A stretch of DNA of 64,000 nucleotides from Batrachochytrium dendrobatidis JAM81 (Eukaryota; Chytridiomycota; Chytridiomycetes; Rhizophydiales), in assembly GCF_000203795.2 (NCBI RefSeq), contig NW_006281102.1, positions 1,120,953-1,184,952 of the forward strand. The letters run 5' to 3'. A program made the position numbers and the translations under genes. Positions 12,289 to 23,900 of this stretch are shown here, one piece after another (position 1 is the stretch's first letter; every line of letters begins with the position of its first letter). The notes under the pieces are model-generated. The model did no database searches, was not told the DNA's origin, and saw nothing but the letters and a program-made list of their open reading frames with translations.

Positions 12289-12920
12289 TGTTTTGGAGGC
12301 TGCTTTTCCACAATAACGCAGCTGCCCAAAGTTGCATCATTGTAATTCCAGTGTATTAAACCATGCAAGATGCACTGGCAGCAGTAATAAATGAAAATCG
12401 AAATAGTATATAAACATGAGTTGCTTATAGATTTTTTTACATGTCGAGATTGCCAGTTTGATAGTATTCAGGCTGCTTTACAGCTGTATTCACGTAAATA
12501 CAACTAAATATGGATATTGGTGTGTAATAAACAGCCAATCTCATGAAGCGATTGGCATCAATTTACTGGATAGTACTCATTTTTTGGACTCTTTGAAATA
12601 TTTCAGATTGACTGATTAAACATGGTTTCTAGCCACTCAACAAACTGCAATGCTGCAAGGCATGGGTATATATCGTCCATCCTTGAGCATTGTTATAAAC
12701 CACTTTAAAGAATGGTCTTGTATGGCGTGTGATTACAACATCAAACAGCAATCACTGCAGGACAAATAGTGTTATATCTTGTGTGAATACGACTAAATCA
12801 ATTCATGACAGATATGCCAAATGACCAAAAAAAGTTGTTTGAAATCGGCCAAATTTAAACGAAAAACTTGCAAAGAAAAACGTCGACACAGGAGCAATCG
12901 TTTCTTGACTACAGTCAATC
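12289..12920. promoter_or_regulatory. divergent promoter region with repeat copy B
   Basis: 632 bp between the divergently transcribed DCP1 and uL4m genes. It is occupied for ~255 bp by dispersed repeat copy B, so the element sits inside a shared upstream region. Confidence 0.5.
12538..12794 (+). repeat. dispersed repeat family 1, copy B
   Basis: Second copy of the 3209-3463 repeat, same orientation, differing at scattered positions. It ends at the same GTGTGAATACGACT boundary. Confidence 0.85.
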
Positions 12921-14262
12921 ATGTTGGCAACGCTTACCAGACAATCTAAATATGCCAGGACTCATTTTGCATCAATATATAACGCACAGGGATCGTCACA
13001 GAGTTTCAGAAAAACTGAGTACATGACTGCGCTCAATGCTAGTGCAGCTGCCAATTCATTCAGTTTCGCACAATCCTGCAGGTTGTCAACTGCAAGTATT
13101 GTTCAGCAAGAAGAATCATTGTCAGTAGAGTCGAAAAACACTGCTGGTTTATCTGACATTGATCTGGAATCCAAATCCAACACGGCTGCATCTAAAGCAA
13201 GTGATCAGCTTAAGCGTCCTCTAATACCGATAGACACATTCAAGTCGTTTGAATTAGATTCTACTCAAGGAGAGAAAGTGCATGCGTTGCTGCATCCGCT
13301 TACTCAAGTCAAATCTATTGGCCGACTATCGCTGAGCAATGTTCCGAAATTTGAGGATCTTAAAAGTATGCATCTGTTGCTTTTAGATGTGCATTTCAGC
13401 AAACATTCCAAATCCACTTGCTGGTGATTTAACAAATGCTAAACCTATTTATTTTGCGTTATTGAATAATAGATGCATGGTGGAAGTACCCATACGTACA
13501 GTCATGGCTTCATTCTTTTAAAACCGGTGCATTTATTGGACTTTTAGAATTAGATCGCACTGTATTTGGAGTCAAAGTCCGGCCAGATATTCTTGCTCAA
13601 GTGCTCAAGTATGAGCGAGACTGGCACAAGCAAGGCACTGAGAGCAGTAAAGCTCTTGGCCAAGTGCGTGGATCCACTCGCAAGCCATTTCCCCAGAAAG
13701 GTCGTGGCAAGGCACGAGTTGGTACTATCCGTGCACCCCAATTCGTTGGAGGTATGTTGGTACTATGAATCGCTTCAATCAATGCACTCTAAAGGTTGAG
13801 CCTTTTTAGGCACTAACAATGTTGATATGTGTGTGTTTAGGATACGCTGTTCATGGTCCACGTCCTCATAACAAGGCTACTGATATTCCACGAAAAGTAT
13901 ACGACTTGGGCATTCGTACGGCTCTTTCGACTAAATTTGCACAGGATCAATTGGTCGTTGTTGATCTGCTGCATACAGATTTAGACGATAAGGACCAGGT
14001 AAGAGAACAGTTGCGGCGTTTGGATCTTTCTGGTCGCAAGATATGTTTCTTGTATGGCTCCTCGCAACCATCCGTAAAGTTTATCCAAGTGATGGACAGA
14101 TTTACAAAAGCCGATCCAACGCCTCAAGTTCCTGAAGGCGAGCGTCAGATTCTTGTTGCATCGGTCAAACATATTTCCGTCAGTGTGCTTTTGGAGTATG
14201 AATACCTGGTAATTGACAAGGAAGCAGTGGAAATGCTTGAAGCAAAGTACCGATCAATCTAA
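12921..14262 (+). CDS. mitochondrial large-subunit ribosomal protein uL4m
   Basis: Component of the mitochondrial 54S/39S large ribosomal subunit. Three exons (12921-13365, 13473-13751, 13841-14262) give 381 residues in a closed frame. The first exon is a long N-terminal extension beginning [14 protein letters not shown], consistent with a mitochondrial targeting sequence. The uL4 core follows: [20 protein letters not shown], then [19 protein letters not shown] with the universal QKGxGxAR loop, [11 protein letters not shown], and the C-terminal Rossmann-like part. Homologues are bacterial RplD, yeast Yml6 and human MRPL4. It is divergent from DCP1 and convergent with EF-1alpha. Confidence 0.93.
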
Positions 14263-14484
14263 ACTTGACCGCCAACCCTGATTCGAATTATTTCAAAATG
14301 CAAAACCCATTTTAAACGATTGCTATTTGAAAATAAACCCGAATGCTAAAAAATATTGATATTGCACTCTATGCAGCTAGATTTAGACTACCTCGACTAA
14401 TATTATAAGCACCAATTGAATCCACAACCAAAAACAAGTTTAAAATATATGGGTGATCAAACGCTTTTTATGAAATAAAGAAGA

Positions 14485-15997
14485 TTACTTCTTGCCAGAA
14501 GCCTTGGCAGCAGCCTTGGTGACCTTGCCAGCAGACTTGTCAGTCTTCTCGACAGTCTTGATAACACCAACAGCGACAGTTTGACGCATGTCACGGACGG
14601 CGAAACGACCAAGAGGGGGGTACTCGGCGTAAGACTCAACGCAGAGAGGCTTGGTGGGAACCATCTTGACAATGGCGGTGTCGGATGCCTTGACAAACTT
14701 GGGGGAATCTTCGATCTTCTTACCAGTACGGCGATCAACCTTTTCAAGGAGCTCAGCAAACTTGCAGGAAATGTGAGCAGTGTGGCAATCAAGAACTGGA
14801 GAGTAACCGGCAGAAATTTGACCGGGATGGTTGAGAACCATGACGTGAGCATTGAACGAAGCGGCTTCCTTGGCAGGGTCGTTCTTGGAGTCAGAGCAGA
14901 CCATACCACGACGAATGTCCTTAACTGACACGTTCTTGACGTTGAAACCAACGTTGTCACCTGGGATACCCTCAGTAAGGGACTCGTGGTGCATTTCAAC
15001 GGACTTGACTTCAGTGGTCACGTTAGCGGGGGCAAAGGTAACAACCATGCCTGGCTTGATCACACCAGTCTCAACACGACCAACTGGAACAGTTCCGATT
15101 CCTCCAATCTTGTATACATCCTGAAGGGGAAGACGGAGAGGCTTGTCAGTAGGACGGGAAGGAGCCTCAATAGAATCAATGGCATTAAGAAGGGTCTTGC
15201 CAGTGCTGGTTCCAGCCTTGGTCTCCTTGGTCCATCCCTTGAACCAGGGCATGTTGGCAGAGGGTTCCAACATGTTATCACCGTGCCATCCAGAGATGGG
15301 GACGAATGGAACAGACTTGGGGTTGTAACCAACCTTCTTGATGAAGTTGGACAATTCCTTGACAATTTCATTGAAACGTTCCTCGGACCACTTGTTGGTG
15401 TCCATCTTGTTGACAGCAATAATGAGCTGTCTAACACCAAGGGTGAAAGCGAGCAAAGCGTGCTCACGGGTCTGACCGTCCTTGGAGATACCGGCTTCAA
15501 ACTCACCAACACCACCAGCAATAATAAGAATGGCGCAATCAGCCTGGGAAGTACCAGTAATCATGTTCTTGATGAAATCACGATGTCCGGGAGCATCAAT
15601 AACAGTAACATAGTACTTGGGGGTCTCGAACTTCCAGAGAGCAATGTCAATGGTAATACCACGCTCACGCTCAGCCTTGAGTTTGTCAAGAACCCAGGCA
15701 TACTTGAAGGAACCTTTGCCCATGTCAGCGGCTTCCTTCTCGAACTTCTCAATGGTACGCTTGTCAATACCACCACTGAAAACCACCAAATATCAGATCA
15801 TGAAAAAATACAAGTAAAATTAGTAAGGGCAATCACACTCCAGCTTGGCAAAAAATAGGGTCTCAAAACAAAAAAAAACCCTAGTCAATCCACAACATTC
15901 CATACCATTTGTAGATGAGATGACCAGTGGTAGTTGACTTTCCAGAGTCGACGTGGCCAATAACGACGACGTTAATATGTCCCTTTTCCTTACCCAT
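14485..15997 (-). CDS. TEF1: translation elongation factor EF-1 alpha (eEF1A)
   Basis: GTPase that delivers aminoacyl-tRNA to the cytosolic ribosome. Two exons, 15997-15906 and 15775-14485, splice after codon positions TG|T (HLIYKCGGIDKR) and give 460 residues, the usual family length. G motifs are visible: GHVDSGKST in exon 1, [12 protein letters not shown], and SGWHGDN. The C-terminus is Lys/Ala-rich (AAAKASGKK). Codon choice is strongly biased to C/G-ending synonymous codons, unlike neighbouring AT-rich genes and as expected for very high expression; that bias also explains the long open frames on the opposite strand. The intron is 130 bp and early, directly after the first G motif, a common place in fungal TEF1 genes. 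Confidence 0.98.
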
Positions 15998-16547
15998 GTT
16001 TTCTAGTAACAGACATCAAGCTAAATGTTAGAAACGCTATAACCAACAATGAACAGACACAAAACTCATGCCGGTAGATATGAATAGAAATAAAAGGCAA
16101 ACAGATAGAGTGGGTTTGATCAACAGTAATGATAGTCTAGCAACATCCAAACCAAACTACTTGGACTTGAGAACAAGTAGTTCGATTTTGCAACTGATCA
16201 TGCATGAGGATCTAACCATCCATCCAGAAAACAAGAGTAGCATTCGCATGCATGCATTCAGTAGTAGAATGCAACTCATCAACAATGGATTACAACAAAG
16301 TTCTAATGTGTCTGCTGCATACAATCACAAAACACCTACCGAGTTCAAAAGGCAAACTTCAGTGAAAGAAGGAGAAACGGAGCGACGAGACAACTGCTCG
16401 CTTTTGACTGTTTGATTGGCTACGCCACACCTTGCTCTTTTCTTGTTCCTGAGGACATGCAAATAAAATACACCCCAAACCCATTTACAACTAGGAAATA
16501 TATCGTCAATCATGTTCATTTTAAGAAAAAAGCATATGCGATCGGAC
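15998..16547. promoter_or_regulatory. EF-1alpha upstream region
   Basis: 550 bp upstream of EF-1alpha and downstream of the eL13 gene, all minus strand. It must contain the promoter and 5' UTR of a highly expressed gene. I see no defined box I would commit to. The 115-codon plus-strand frame here has no support. Confidence 0.4.
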
Positions 16548-17336
16548 TTATTTCTTCTTGTTTGCCTCTTCTTCAGCTTGTTCCTTTGCAAGCTTCTCAC
16601 GCATACCAAACATACGCTTGTCAGAGCGTGCCTTGATGAGAGTGTCAAAGGCATGAACTGCTGGAGTGCCAGTGATCTTTCGGGCAAGATCCGTAAGTGG
16701 GGGCTGGGAAATGGGCATAAGAGCACCCTTGAGCTGAGTAGCAGTGGCAACGACAGCAGCCTAAAACAAAATCAAATTAGTCTCAATATTAAAATATCCA
16801 AGTTAGGGCTGAAACACACCTCTGAATCTCCATTCTTGGGCTTGTTTGCCTTTTTAGGGAAGACAATCAGCTTGCTCTGGTACTCCTTCAGACGCTGAAC
16901 ATTGCCCTGAAGAGATTCAACAGAACGATTGCGACGACGGTGATCAACAGAGATACCAACGGTGCGAGCAAAGTGGCGGCTAATACCAGCCTCCTGTAGT
17001 ATTCCAAATACGCAATATCTGATTAGTACATCTGAAATAGACTAGATATATTCAAAAACATTGACCCAACTCTAGAGTAAAAATAGCAAAACACACCTTG
17101 AGCTCTTCCAGAGAAAATCCACGACCAGCACGGAGCTTGGTGTTATACCTGACAGTAGGGCATCGAACTGCAGGTCGAAGAAGTCCGTCAATTGGACGAG
17201 GTGCAATCTTGGCTGCCTTCTTGACACGCTTGACTCTCCTGGACAGCTTCTTTCCAGGCTGATCAAACCATGTACGTACGTGAATCTTCCAGTCCTTACG
17301 GAAATGCTGGTTGGGCAATTGATTGTTGTGACGCAT
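16548..17336 (-). CDS. RPL13: 60S ribosomal protein eL13
   Basis: Cytosolic large-subunit ribosomal protein. Three exons, 17336-17097, 16993-16820 and 16760-16548, give 208 residues, matching the family. The start [16 protein letters not shown] and the core [41 protein letters not shown] are typical. Exon 2 carries [20 protein letters not shown] and exon 3 ends [10 protein letters not shown] then TAA. It lies upstream of EF-1alpha on the same strand, next to another ribosomal gene (uS9). Confidence 0.97.
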
Positions 17337-18646
17337 GGTGTCTAATTAGCACAATATAGAAATTATCGAGCGTGGTTATCAACCATAATCATCCCGTCAT
17401 TGAAATTCCAACAAATTGATCCGTCGTCAGTCACAAGTTGATGCCAGCATTTATAATCCAGAACAAAAACAGTTAGCTTAACATGACTCGAGTAAATAGA
17501 ATCATCTTGATATCAAGTATTGGGATTTGGCCCAACGCATTCATCCATCGATATATGGATGCATACACCAGTCGAAACCAATAAACAAACTGATGCATGA
17601 ATCAGTGCATCGTATGTTTTCAAGGCAGGTCCGTCTAGCCTGTACAAAATGAACATCAAGCACCAGCTGAAAACTTGCCTGAAGTGAATTCGCGAGTGCA
17701 AAGTCAATTCGACAAGACATTAAGTTGTATACACAGTCAACAAATTCTACACGTGATAAGATTTCAAATCACGTTTTACTTTAGTTTCAAAATATTCAAC
17801 AGATGGAGCATCACATTATTTGCTCACCATCTTGGAATTAGCTTTATCCAGTATCGTCTACAGATTAAATCACAATTTCTCAATAACTTGTAAATAGTGT
17901 TGTTTATTCAATATATCAACCCTCTATCAAACAATTTGATACAGAATATGCATATCCGTGGCTTATAATACACGCAATCCAACTAATTCACAAGGCAATA
18001 TTTTAAATATATTACAGCATTGTTTTATATATACCCAGTTGCTGTCAAGCGTGATATACAGTTGCATTCGCGTAAAATGGAACATTAAAAACCAAGTGGA
18101 TGTTAAAGTGTTCACGTCACTGTTTCAATATCTCACATCCTTGACATTCGTCAATATTTTTTTGTAAAAACCAAACACTACAAATAGATGTTTTGTGATT
18201 GACATGTATAGTTGCATTCCTGAAATGTACAATCTTTGCTGTTTTAAACTGGAACGTATCTTGTATTTTACGAGACAACAAAGTAGAGTTTGATTGACAA
18301 CATTCAAATTCAATATCTGAATTGCAATCGACAAATATGAGTTCAAAAAATCAATGGATATTCAAACATTGTTTTAAACCAAAGCAGAAACTGCAAGATT
18401 AGGCGCTTCATTCTACATAAATATGGCTGTAAATCGCAACTTATTTGAAAATTTACACGTGACTGTGTTGGCTAGCTCGGCCCTGTAGATTTCGACTTGA
18501 ACGCGAGTTGGATTCGCAGCACATAAACGAATTTTGGTAAGACACCATTTGGACGTAGGTGGTTGGTAGTAGCAGCCAGCCAATACAAGCATGGCCAATA
18601 TACTAACATCCATCCATCCATAAATGCATGCATCTATGCTTAGAAT
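17337..18646. promoter_or_regulatory. divergent upstream region of eL13 and uS9
   Basis: 1.3 kb between two divergent ribosomal-protein genes, AT-rich, with no supported gene. At 18061-18083 it has a short sequence (GCATTCGCGTAAAATGGAAC) matching the head of a small dispersed repeat family seen at 27779, 31261, 35332 and 40480. The shared upstream region could coordinate the two genes, but I cannot identify a ribosomal-protein promoter motif. Confidence 0.4.
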
Positions 18647-19590
18647 ATGACCGAGGCTGTTCAGTGTTTCGGACGCAAGGTAAACAGGACTTGCTCAGCC
18701 TATATGGCCATCCTCATTTGACAGACTTGATTCAACTCATAATTGCCGCAACTTTTTGAAGAGCATTGATGAAACAAGAAATTGTCTTTATTCCTTCAAA
18801 CAAATCATTATCGAGGCCATGCATACTTGACTACCCATTGCAATGGGCTGGAGTGTATGGCTATACTCACATTTTCGTACTTTTCTATAGTACTTGAATG
18901 GTTTTGCATATTTGCGTTTGATTCTGGATGGTCTAATGTTGATCAATTCCTAGCATCAAGAAAGTAAAAGTAGACTCATGTTTACTAACTAAATGGTTTT
19001 ATTTCAATTGAGTAGAAGACTGCTACGGCTGTTGCTCACTGCAAGCGCGGCACAGGTCTCATCAAGATCAACGGTTCGCCCCTTGAGCTTGTTGAGCCTG
19101 AGATCCTTAGGGCCAAGGTCTATGAGCCTATTTACCTTCTTGGCAAGGAACGATTTGAAATGGTTGATATCCGTGTTCGTGTCAACGGAGGTGGTCAAGT
19201 CTCGCAAATCTATGGTATGAAAAGCTGTAATAAGATACTGAAACGGTTCATGTATTCTTACCAGACTTGCTAACATCTTGTCATGTATAAAAACAGCCAT
19301 CCGTCAGGCTATTGCCAAGGCAATCGTTGCCTTTTACCAAAAATGTAAGCCTGTTTTATTTGATAATTAGCACATCTGTTCTAGATTGTACCTATCATGC
19401 CAACTGAACTGTTTACTAATCTACTAAATGAAATGGTATACTAGTCATTGACGAGTCATCCAAGAAGGAAATCAAGGAAATCCTTATCCGCTATGATCGT
19501 ACTCTTCTTGTCGCTGATCCCCGTCGCTGCGAGCCCAAGAAGTTTGGTGGTGCTGGTGCACGCGCTCGTTACCAGAAGTCTTATCGTTAA
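18647..19590 (+). CDS. RPS16: 40S ribosomal protein uS9
   Basis: Cytosolic small-subunit ribosomal protein. Four exons, 18647-18679, 19016-19214, 19297-19344 and 19445-19590, give exactly 141 residues. The first exon encodes only [11 protein letters not shown] and is separated by a 336-bp intron, so a simple ORF scan misses it. The rest reads [50 protein letters not shown], and ends with the invariant [10 protein letters not shown] that reaches the ribosomal P site. Codon use is biased, as for EF-1alpha. Confidence 0.97.
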
Positions 19591-19942
19591 ACAATGGACT
19601 TGGTGGGTGTGGATCCTGGTTGGATTTTCACTACTTTTTCCATGTACTTCACATTCAAGCGTAATGAACTTGCAGAGCCATGCGTTTCTATTAGTTTTCT
19701 TTAAATCTGGCTGTTGAGTGTTGAGAGATCACTGGGTTTGGGTTTAAATGTTAGTGACAGTAGATATTGCACAGAGATTTACAGATAATTCTTCATCCAT
19801 GCGCTGTAGGGTTTTGGATGGAAAATAAATATCTAGGCTTGTGTTTCTAGTTGTGGTCAAGACTGGATTGGTCTAAACATTCAAAAATACTTCAATTGTT
19901 ACGCTTTACTTGGCGTTCGACTTTTTTAGTTCCTATTGCAAC
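19591..19942. other. intergenic spacer
   Basis: 352 bp between uS9 and NDUFS5, same strand. Nothing recognised beyond expected 3' and 5' untranslated sequence. Confidence 0.4.
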
Positions 19943-20607
19943 ATGTCGAGCGGTTTTGGCATTGCTGGAGGACGAGGACGCTGCTTTAACTTTTGGCAAG
20001 AGTTTACCAGGTGCCATGTTCAGGCAGAGTCCACCAAGGAGTGTGTGCAACTATTCGAAGACTACCAGGAGTGTCTATACCATAGGAAAGAGGTACCGAC
20101 TTTCTCGTTGTCTATCCATCTTCTAGCAGCTTCATATTCATTCCCAATGTGTGCGGGCATAGTCTGTTCTTGAAAGCCTTTTACCATGTTCTAGTAGAAC
20201 CACTGATGCTGCACTACTGCACTACTTTCCTTTCTATCCCATTGCTATGCTGTGTCAAACACCAGCGATGGACCTTTTAGACTGGCTATATACTACATCC
20301 AACAACTTGCAACCCACCAGCATTTATGGTTTCTAATAGTACCTGTCATTGTTTTCAAGAGCATTCTAAACTTGTAAAAGCTATTTGAGCAAGTCTCCAT
20401 GATCTTGATTACAATCTGGCTACTTGAAGTCTAATTCATCTTATAGCATTGGATCCAAGTCACTAATCCTTTGTATTTATTGCTGCTTTACTGGCATGCT
20501 TCATATATAAACTCATCTAGTTTTTAAGAATGACCATGGTTCGCCAAGAGCATGAGTTACAGCAAAGCAAGGCAACTACAGAAACTCTTGCAGATTCGAA
20601 TTCGTAA
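19943..20607 (+). CDS. NDUFS5: NADH dehydrogenase Fe-S protein 5 (complex I 15 kDa subunit)
   Basis: Accessory subunit of mitochondrial complex I on the intermembrane-space side. Two exons, 19943-20092 and 20521-20607, give 78 residues. Start MSSGFGIAGGRGRC. Twin CX9C motifs (CFNFWQEFTRC and CVQLFEDYQEC) mark a CHCH fold imported by Mia40. Exon 2 continues with FLRMTMVRQEHELQQ in frame, after a 428-bp intron ending ATCTAG. The intron is long relative to the gene. Fungi such as baker's yeast lack complex I, so its presence fits a complex-I-bearing lineage. Confidence 0.88.
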
Positions 20608-20968
20608 CAGACAGCATGATACATTTTAAACATGAATTGAATGAAAATCTTGGACAGAAGAGCTGTTTTACTTGGTATTGTCTTTACCATTGATTTCTGT
20701 GCCTGTCAGTTATAATTCTGCACATCTTGTTTCTATGAATCCATCCTTGTTCCTAAAGTATGGTCTGTATATTAGCACTACCCTCTACAAGTGAAACAGT
20801 AAACTGTGACTTGAATCCAATTTTATCATGACATCAATGCTATTTCTACATACTTTGCAAACGGACTTGAGTTGCATATTTCCGCGTCAAATCATAAACG
20901 ATGTTATCGGCACTGGTGTTAGATCGCTATGGCATTTGCAACATGAATCGCAAAACTATAAATTGGTC
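20608..20968. other. intergenic, convergent
   Basis: 361 bp between the convergent ends of NDUFS5 and the CFAP92-like gene. Nothing recognised. Confidence 0.4.
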
Positions 20969-23900
20969 TTACCCGGCCCAAAATCCCTTGTGTGATTTCC
21001 ACAATCGACGAGATTCCAATTGTTGTGTCTTGACTTCAGATTCAAAATCAACCAGTGATACCATCTGAGATAAATATGGCTTGCAATATGTATAAATATG
21101 CGTTGGATCCTAAAATTACAAATACAAAAACTCGGGTGTTTAGCATTCCCATTTAAAACACTATCCAACCCTCAGTGTTTGTTCATGACAGAATTAAATC
21201 CAAACATACTTTTGATATTTGCGTTCGCAAGTCTTCAATCTGCTGCTGAGTAGTTGAATAGGTTTGCATTGAATAGTTGTATACATCATTGCTGGTCGTA
21301 CGTTGATAAGGCGCCTTGGATTGCAACTTTTGTGCCTACCTCGATAAAAATGTATAGCAATGTTGGTAAATAGTTAAAAACTTGGCATGTATACGAATGA
21401 ATGAAATATACTTTCAAACTGTATAGAGTAAATAGAAACAGATTTAAATGTGTTGCAAGCTGCGTACCTGTATATTCATTGAAACAAAATTAGGCTTATG
21501 AAACCGTCTTTGGTTGATCTGGTCCATTACTTGACTATTATTAGCATTTACAACCGATTTTGCAGATAAAACAAAAGATCCAATCGGGTAATTGATGGGT
21601 TCTCCATATCGCTAGTGTTTTAGCAATGTATCGGATTAAAAAATAGTGAACATGATATGTAATGCTCGATTAGCTCCATCACAATATCAAGATATACATT
21701 CAAACCATCTCAACTCAGACTTCAAATATATACCACTGCAACCCATATTGGTATGAATGATGTAGATACTTACTCCGTAGTTGATTGGCAGGTTGGGTTG
21801 CTTTGTCTTATCATTGATCGCAACATGCGCACTATCCAAGTCATTCAATACTTTTTGGCGATCGCAAGCCGACACCATCTTTAAATTGTCCTTGCATGGG
21901 ATAGATGATTCAAACTGTACAACTTTTCCTATAGATTCGACAAGTGCCATAATCATGGATTGTGTTGGAAATGCAAGCGAATTGCTACGCACCAAAAAAG
22001 AATCCAGGTTTATAGTCTAATATATCAAGTATGCATTATAGTATCAGTGACGAATAAATCAAGATGGTTCAGGACAAAATACTGCAATAGCCTAAATACT
22101 TAGTGATTGTACCAAACATTGTATCCGTATTTTAAAACCATAAATTCAATATCTTGACAACTTACCTCGTTAAGCATACAAAGACAGTCTAAACACTCTT
22201 TGGATATTTTCCCCCCAATATAGGTTTTTGTTGAATGTAGAATTTCTTGAAGATTCTGTACTAAACGGATATGAAGCACAATCGGTAGTTTTCGCAAAGC
22301 CATTGGATAGTTGAGTGCTTTGACAGATGTCGACACTCTAAACGGTATCTTGTCGCTTATACTAGCATTTTGTTGCATATGCACAAAGTTAAATGTCATT
22401 ACTCGACTGTTTTCCTTAGATATCCACTACTCACCTTTGAAGACAGGACAAAAGAACTTTAAGGTTGCCATCAATAAGTCCTTCTATATACATTATTCTG
22501 ACTTGATCATCAAATATGTCATAGCCCGTCAAAATATCCTATAAAATACCATGGTTAGCGTGATTGCAACAAGCATCCAAGTTTTTGGATAAAATCTACA
22601 AATAAATATAAACTTACCAAACTAGAACTATGTCTTTCAGAATCTGACAACTGATAAGTAAGCAGTGAAAGGTTTGGTTGACGGCTAGAGGTGGATAAGT
22701 TCAATGCCTTTGCATTACAACAAGTAACAATACTTTGAACCAGATTGGGAATCGTTTCATCGCTTGAACTATATATAGGTAGAATGTCAATGTTGATGCA
22801 TGCTCAAGCAATCATTTTGTCAAAAATTTAGCTTTTAAAAAACATGTCAACATATACAGTTACCAAGAAGCTATCACAACTTGTCCAAACAAAGCCAAAG
22901 CAGTAGGTATAGGTTCGGCAGAAAATTTATTCATCAGCGGAAACCGTAGATGAATAAAAATAGACAAGTGTGCTGACGAATCTAGCCAAAACCCAGCAGG
23001 AAGCGTCTTGTGCTTTTTTGTAGAGTTTATCTTTGTGGGTAAAATAGGTGAAATCAGCTGTAGTTCTGTTTCTCCAGAACACAGCTCAACCAATGCTGAT
23101 TCACATGGGTTAGTCACATTATCATCATAGACTCAGTCATAGTATTAATTCACTCGTATCTAAACTTACAAAATGATGCCACTCCGTAAGGATTGACTGG
23201 ATTCATGGGTTGATTGATGGTACCATTATCATTTAAATCTGAATCGCATAGATTTCAAATAAACCCAAAGCAGTTTAGACATGTGTGGTGGTGTGAACTT
23301 CCGATAAGATGCATTGCTTTCAAATTCAACAAACCTGCACTAATCTTTGAAAGATCGGGCGAAAGCTTGTGATCACGGTCGTGCACCTAGTATGATTCAT
23401 TTAAAAATGTACACCTTTAAAACTGTCTTTGATATACTTTAAAAATCCAAACAATTTGATAAAAGGCACCTCGATCAAAAGAGGTGATTTGAAAATCTCG
23501 TCGCAAAGTCGTGCAGGATCAATTAGTCCGGTAAGTATCAAATGTTTACTATTAAAATGCATTTGTCGAGCATGACATTGATTCGAAAGAATAGAACGAT
23601 GCAACATATAGTCATTAAAAAATTGGAATTTTACTGAGCTATGATTCATTCAACAACAGTGTCAGTATGCAATTATGATGGTTTAAAAAGTAAATTTCAA
23701 TTGGAAAGCAACATGATCTTGATTGGTTTGTATACATCAATCTGAAATTCGTGGATATCCTTACACTGGCAAACACTTGCTATCTAGCTCGTCAAACCCA
23801 AGTGGTTTATCAGGCATACCATCTGCAGTATCAATAGTGATACACAGTGGGTTCAATCTAAATTACCAATGAGATAAACATATCATCATCTCTCAGACCA

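Noticed and set aside
14581..15858. Long plus-strand open frames (90-290 codons) opposite EF-1alpha
   Set aside because: Antisense shadows caused by strong codon bias in the EF-1alpha gene. No domain, no splice context.
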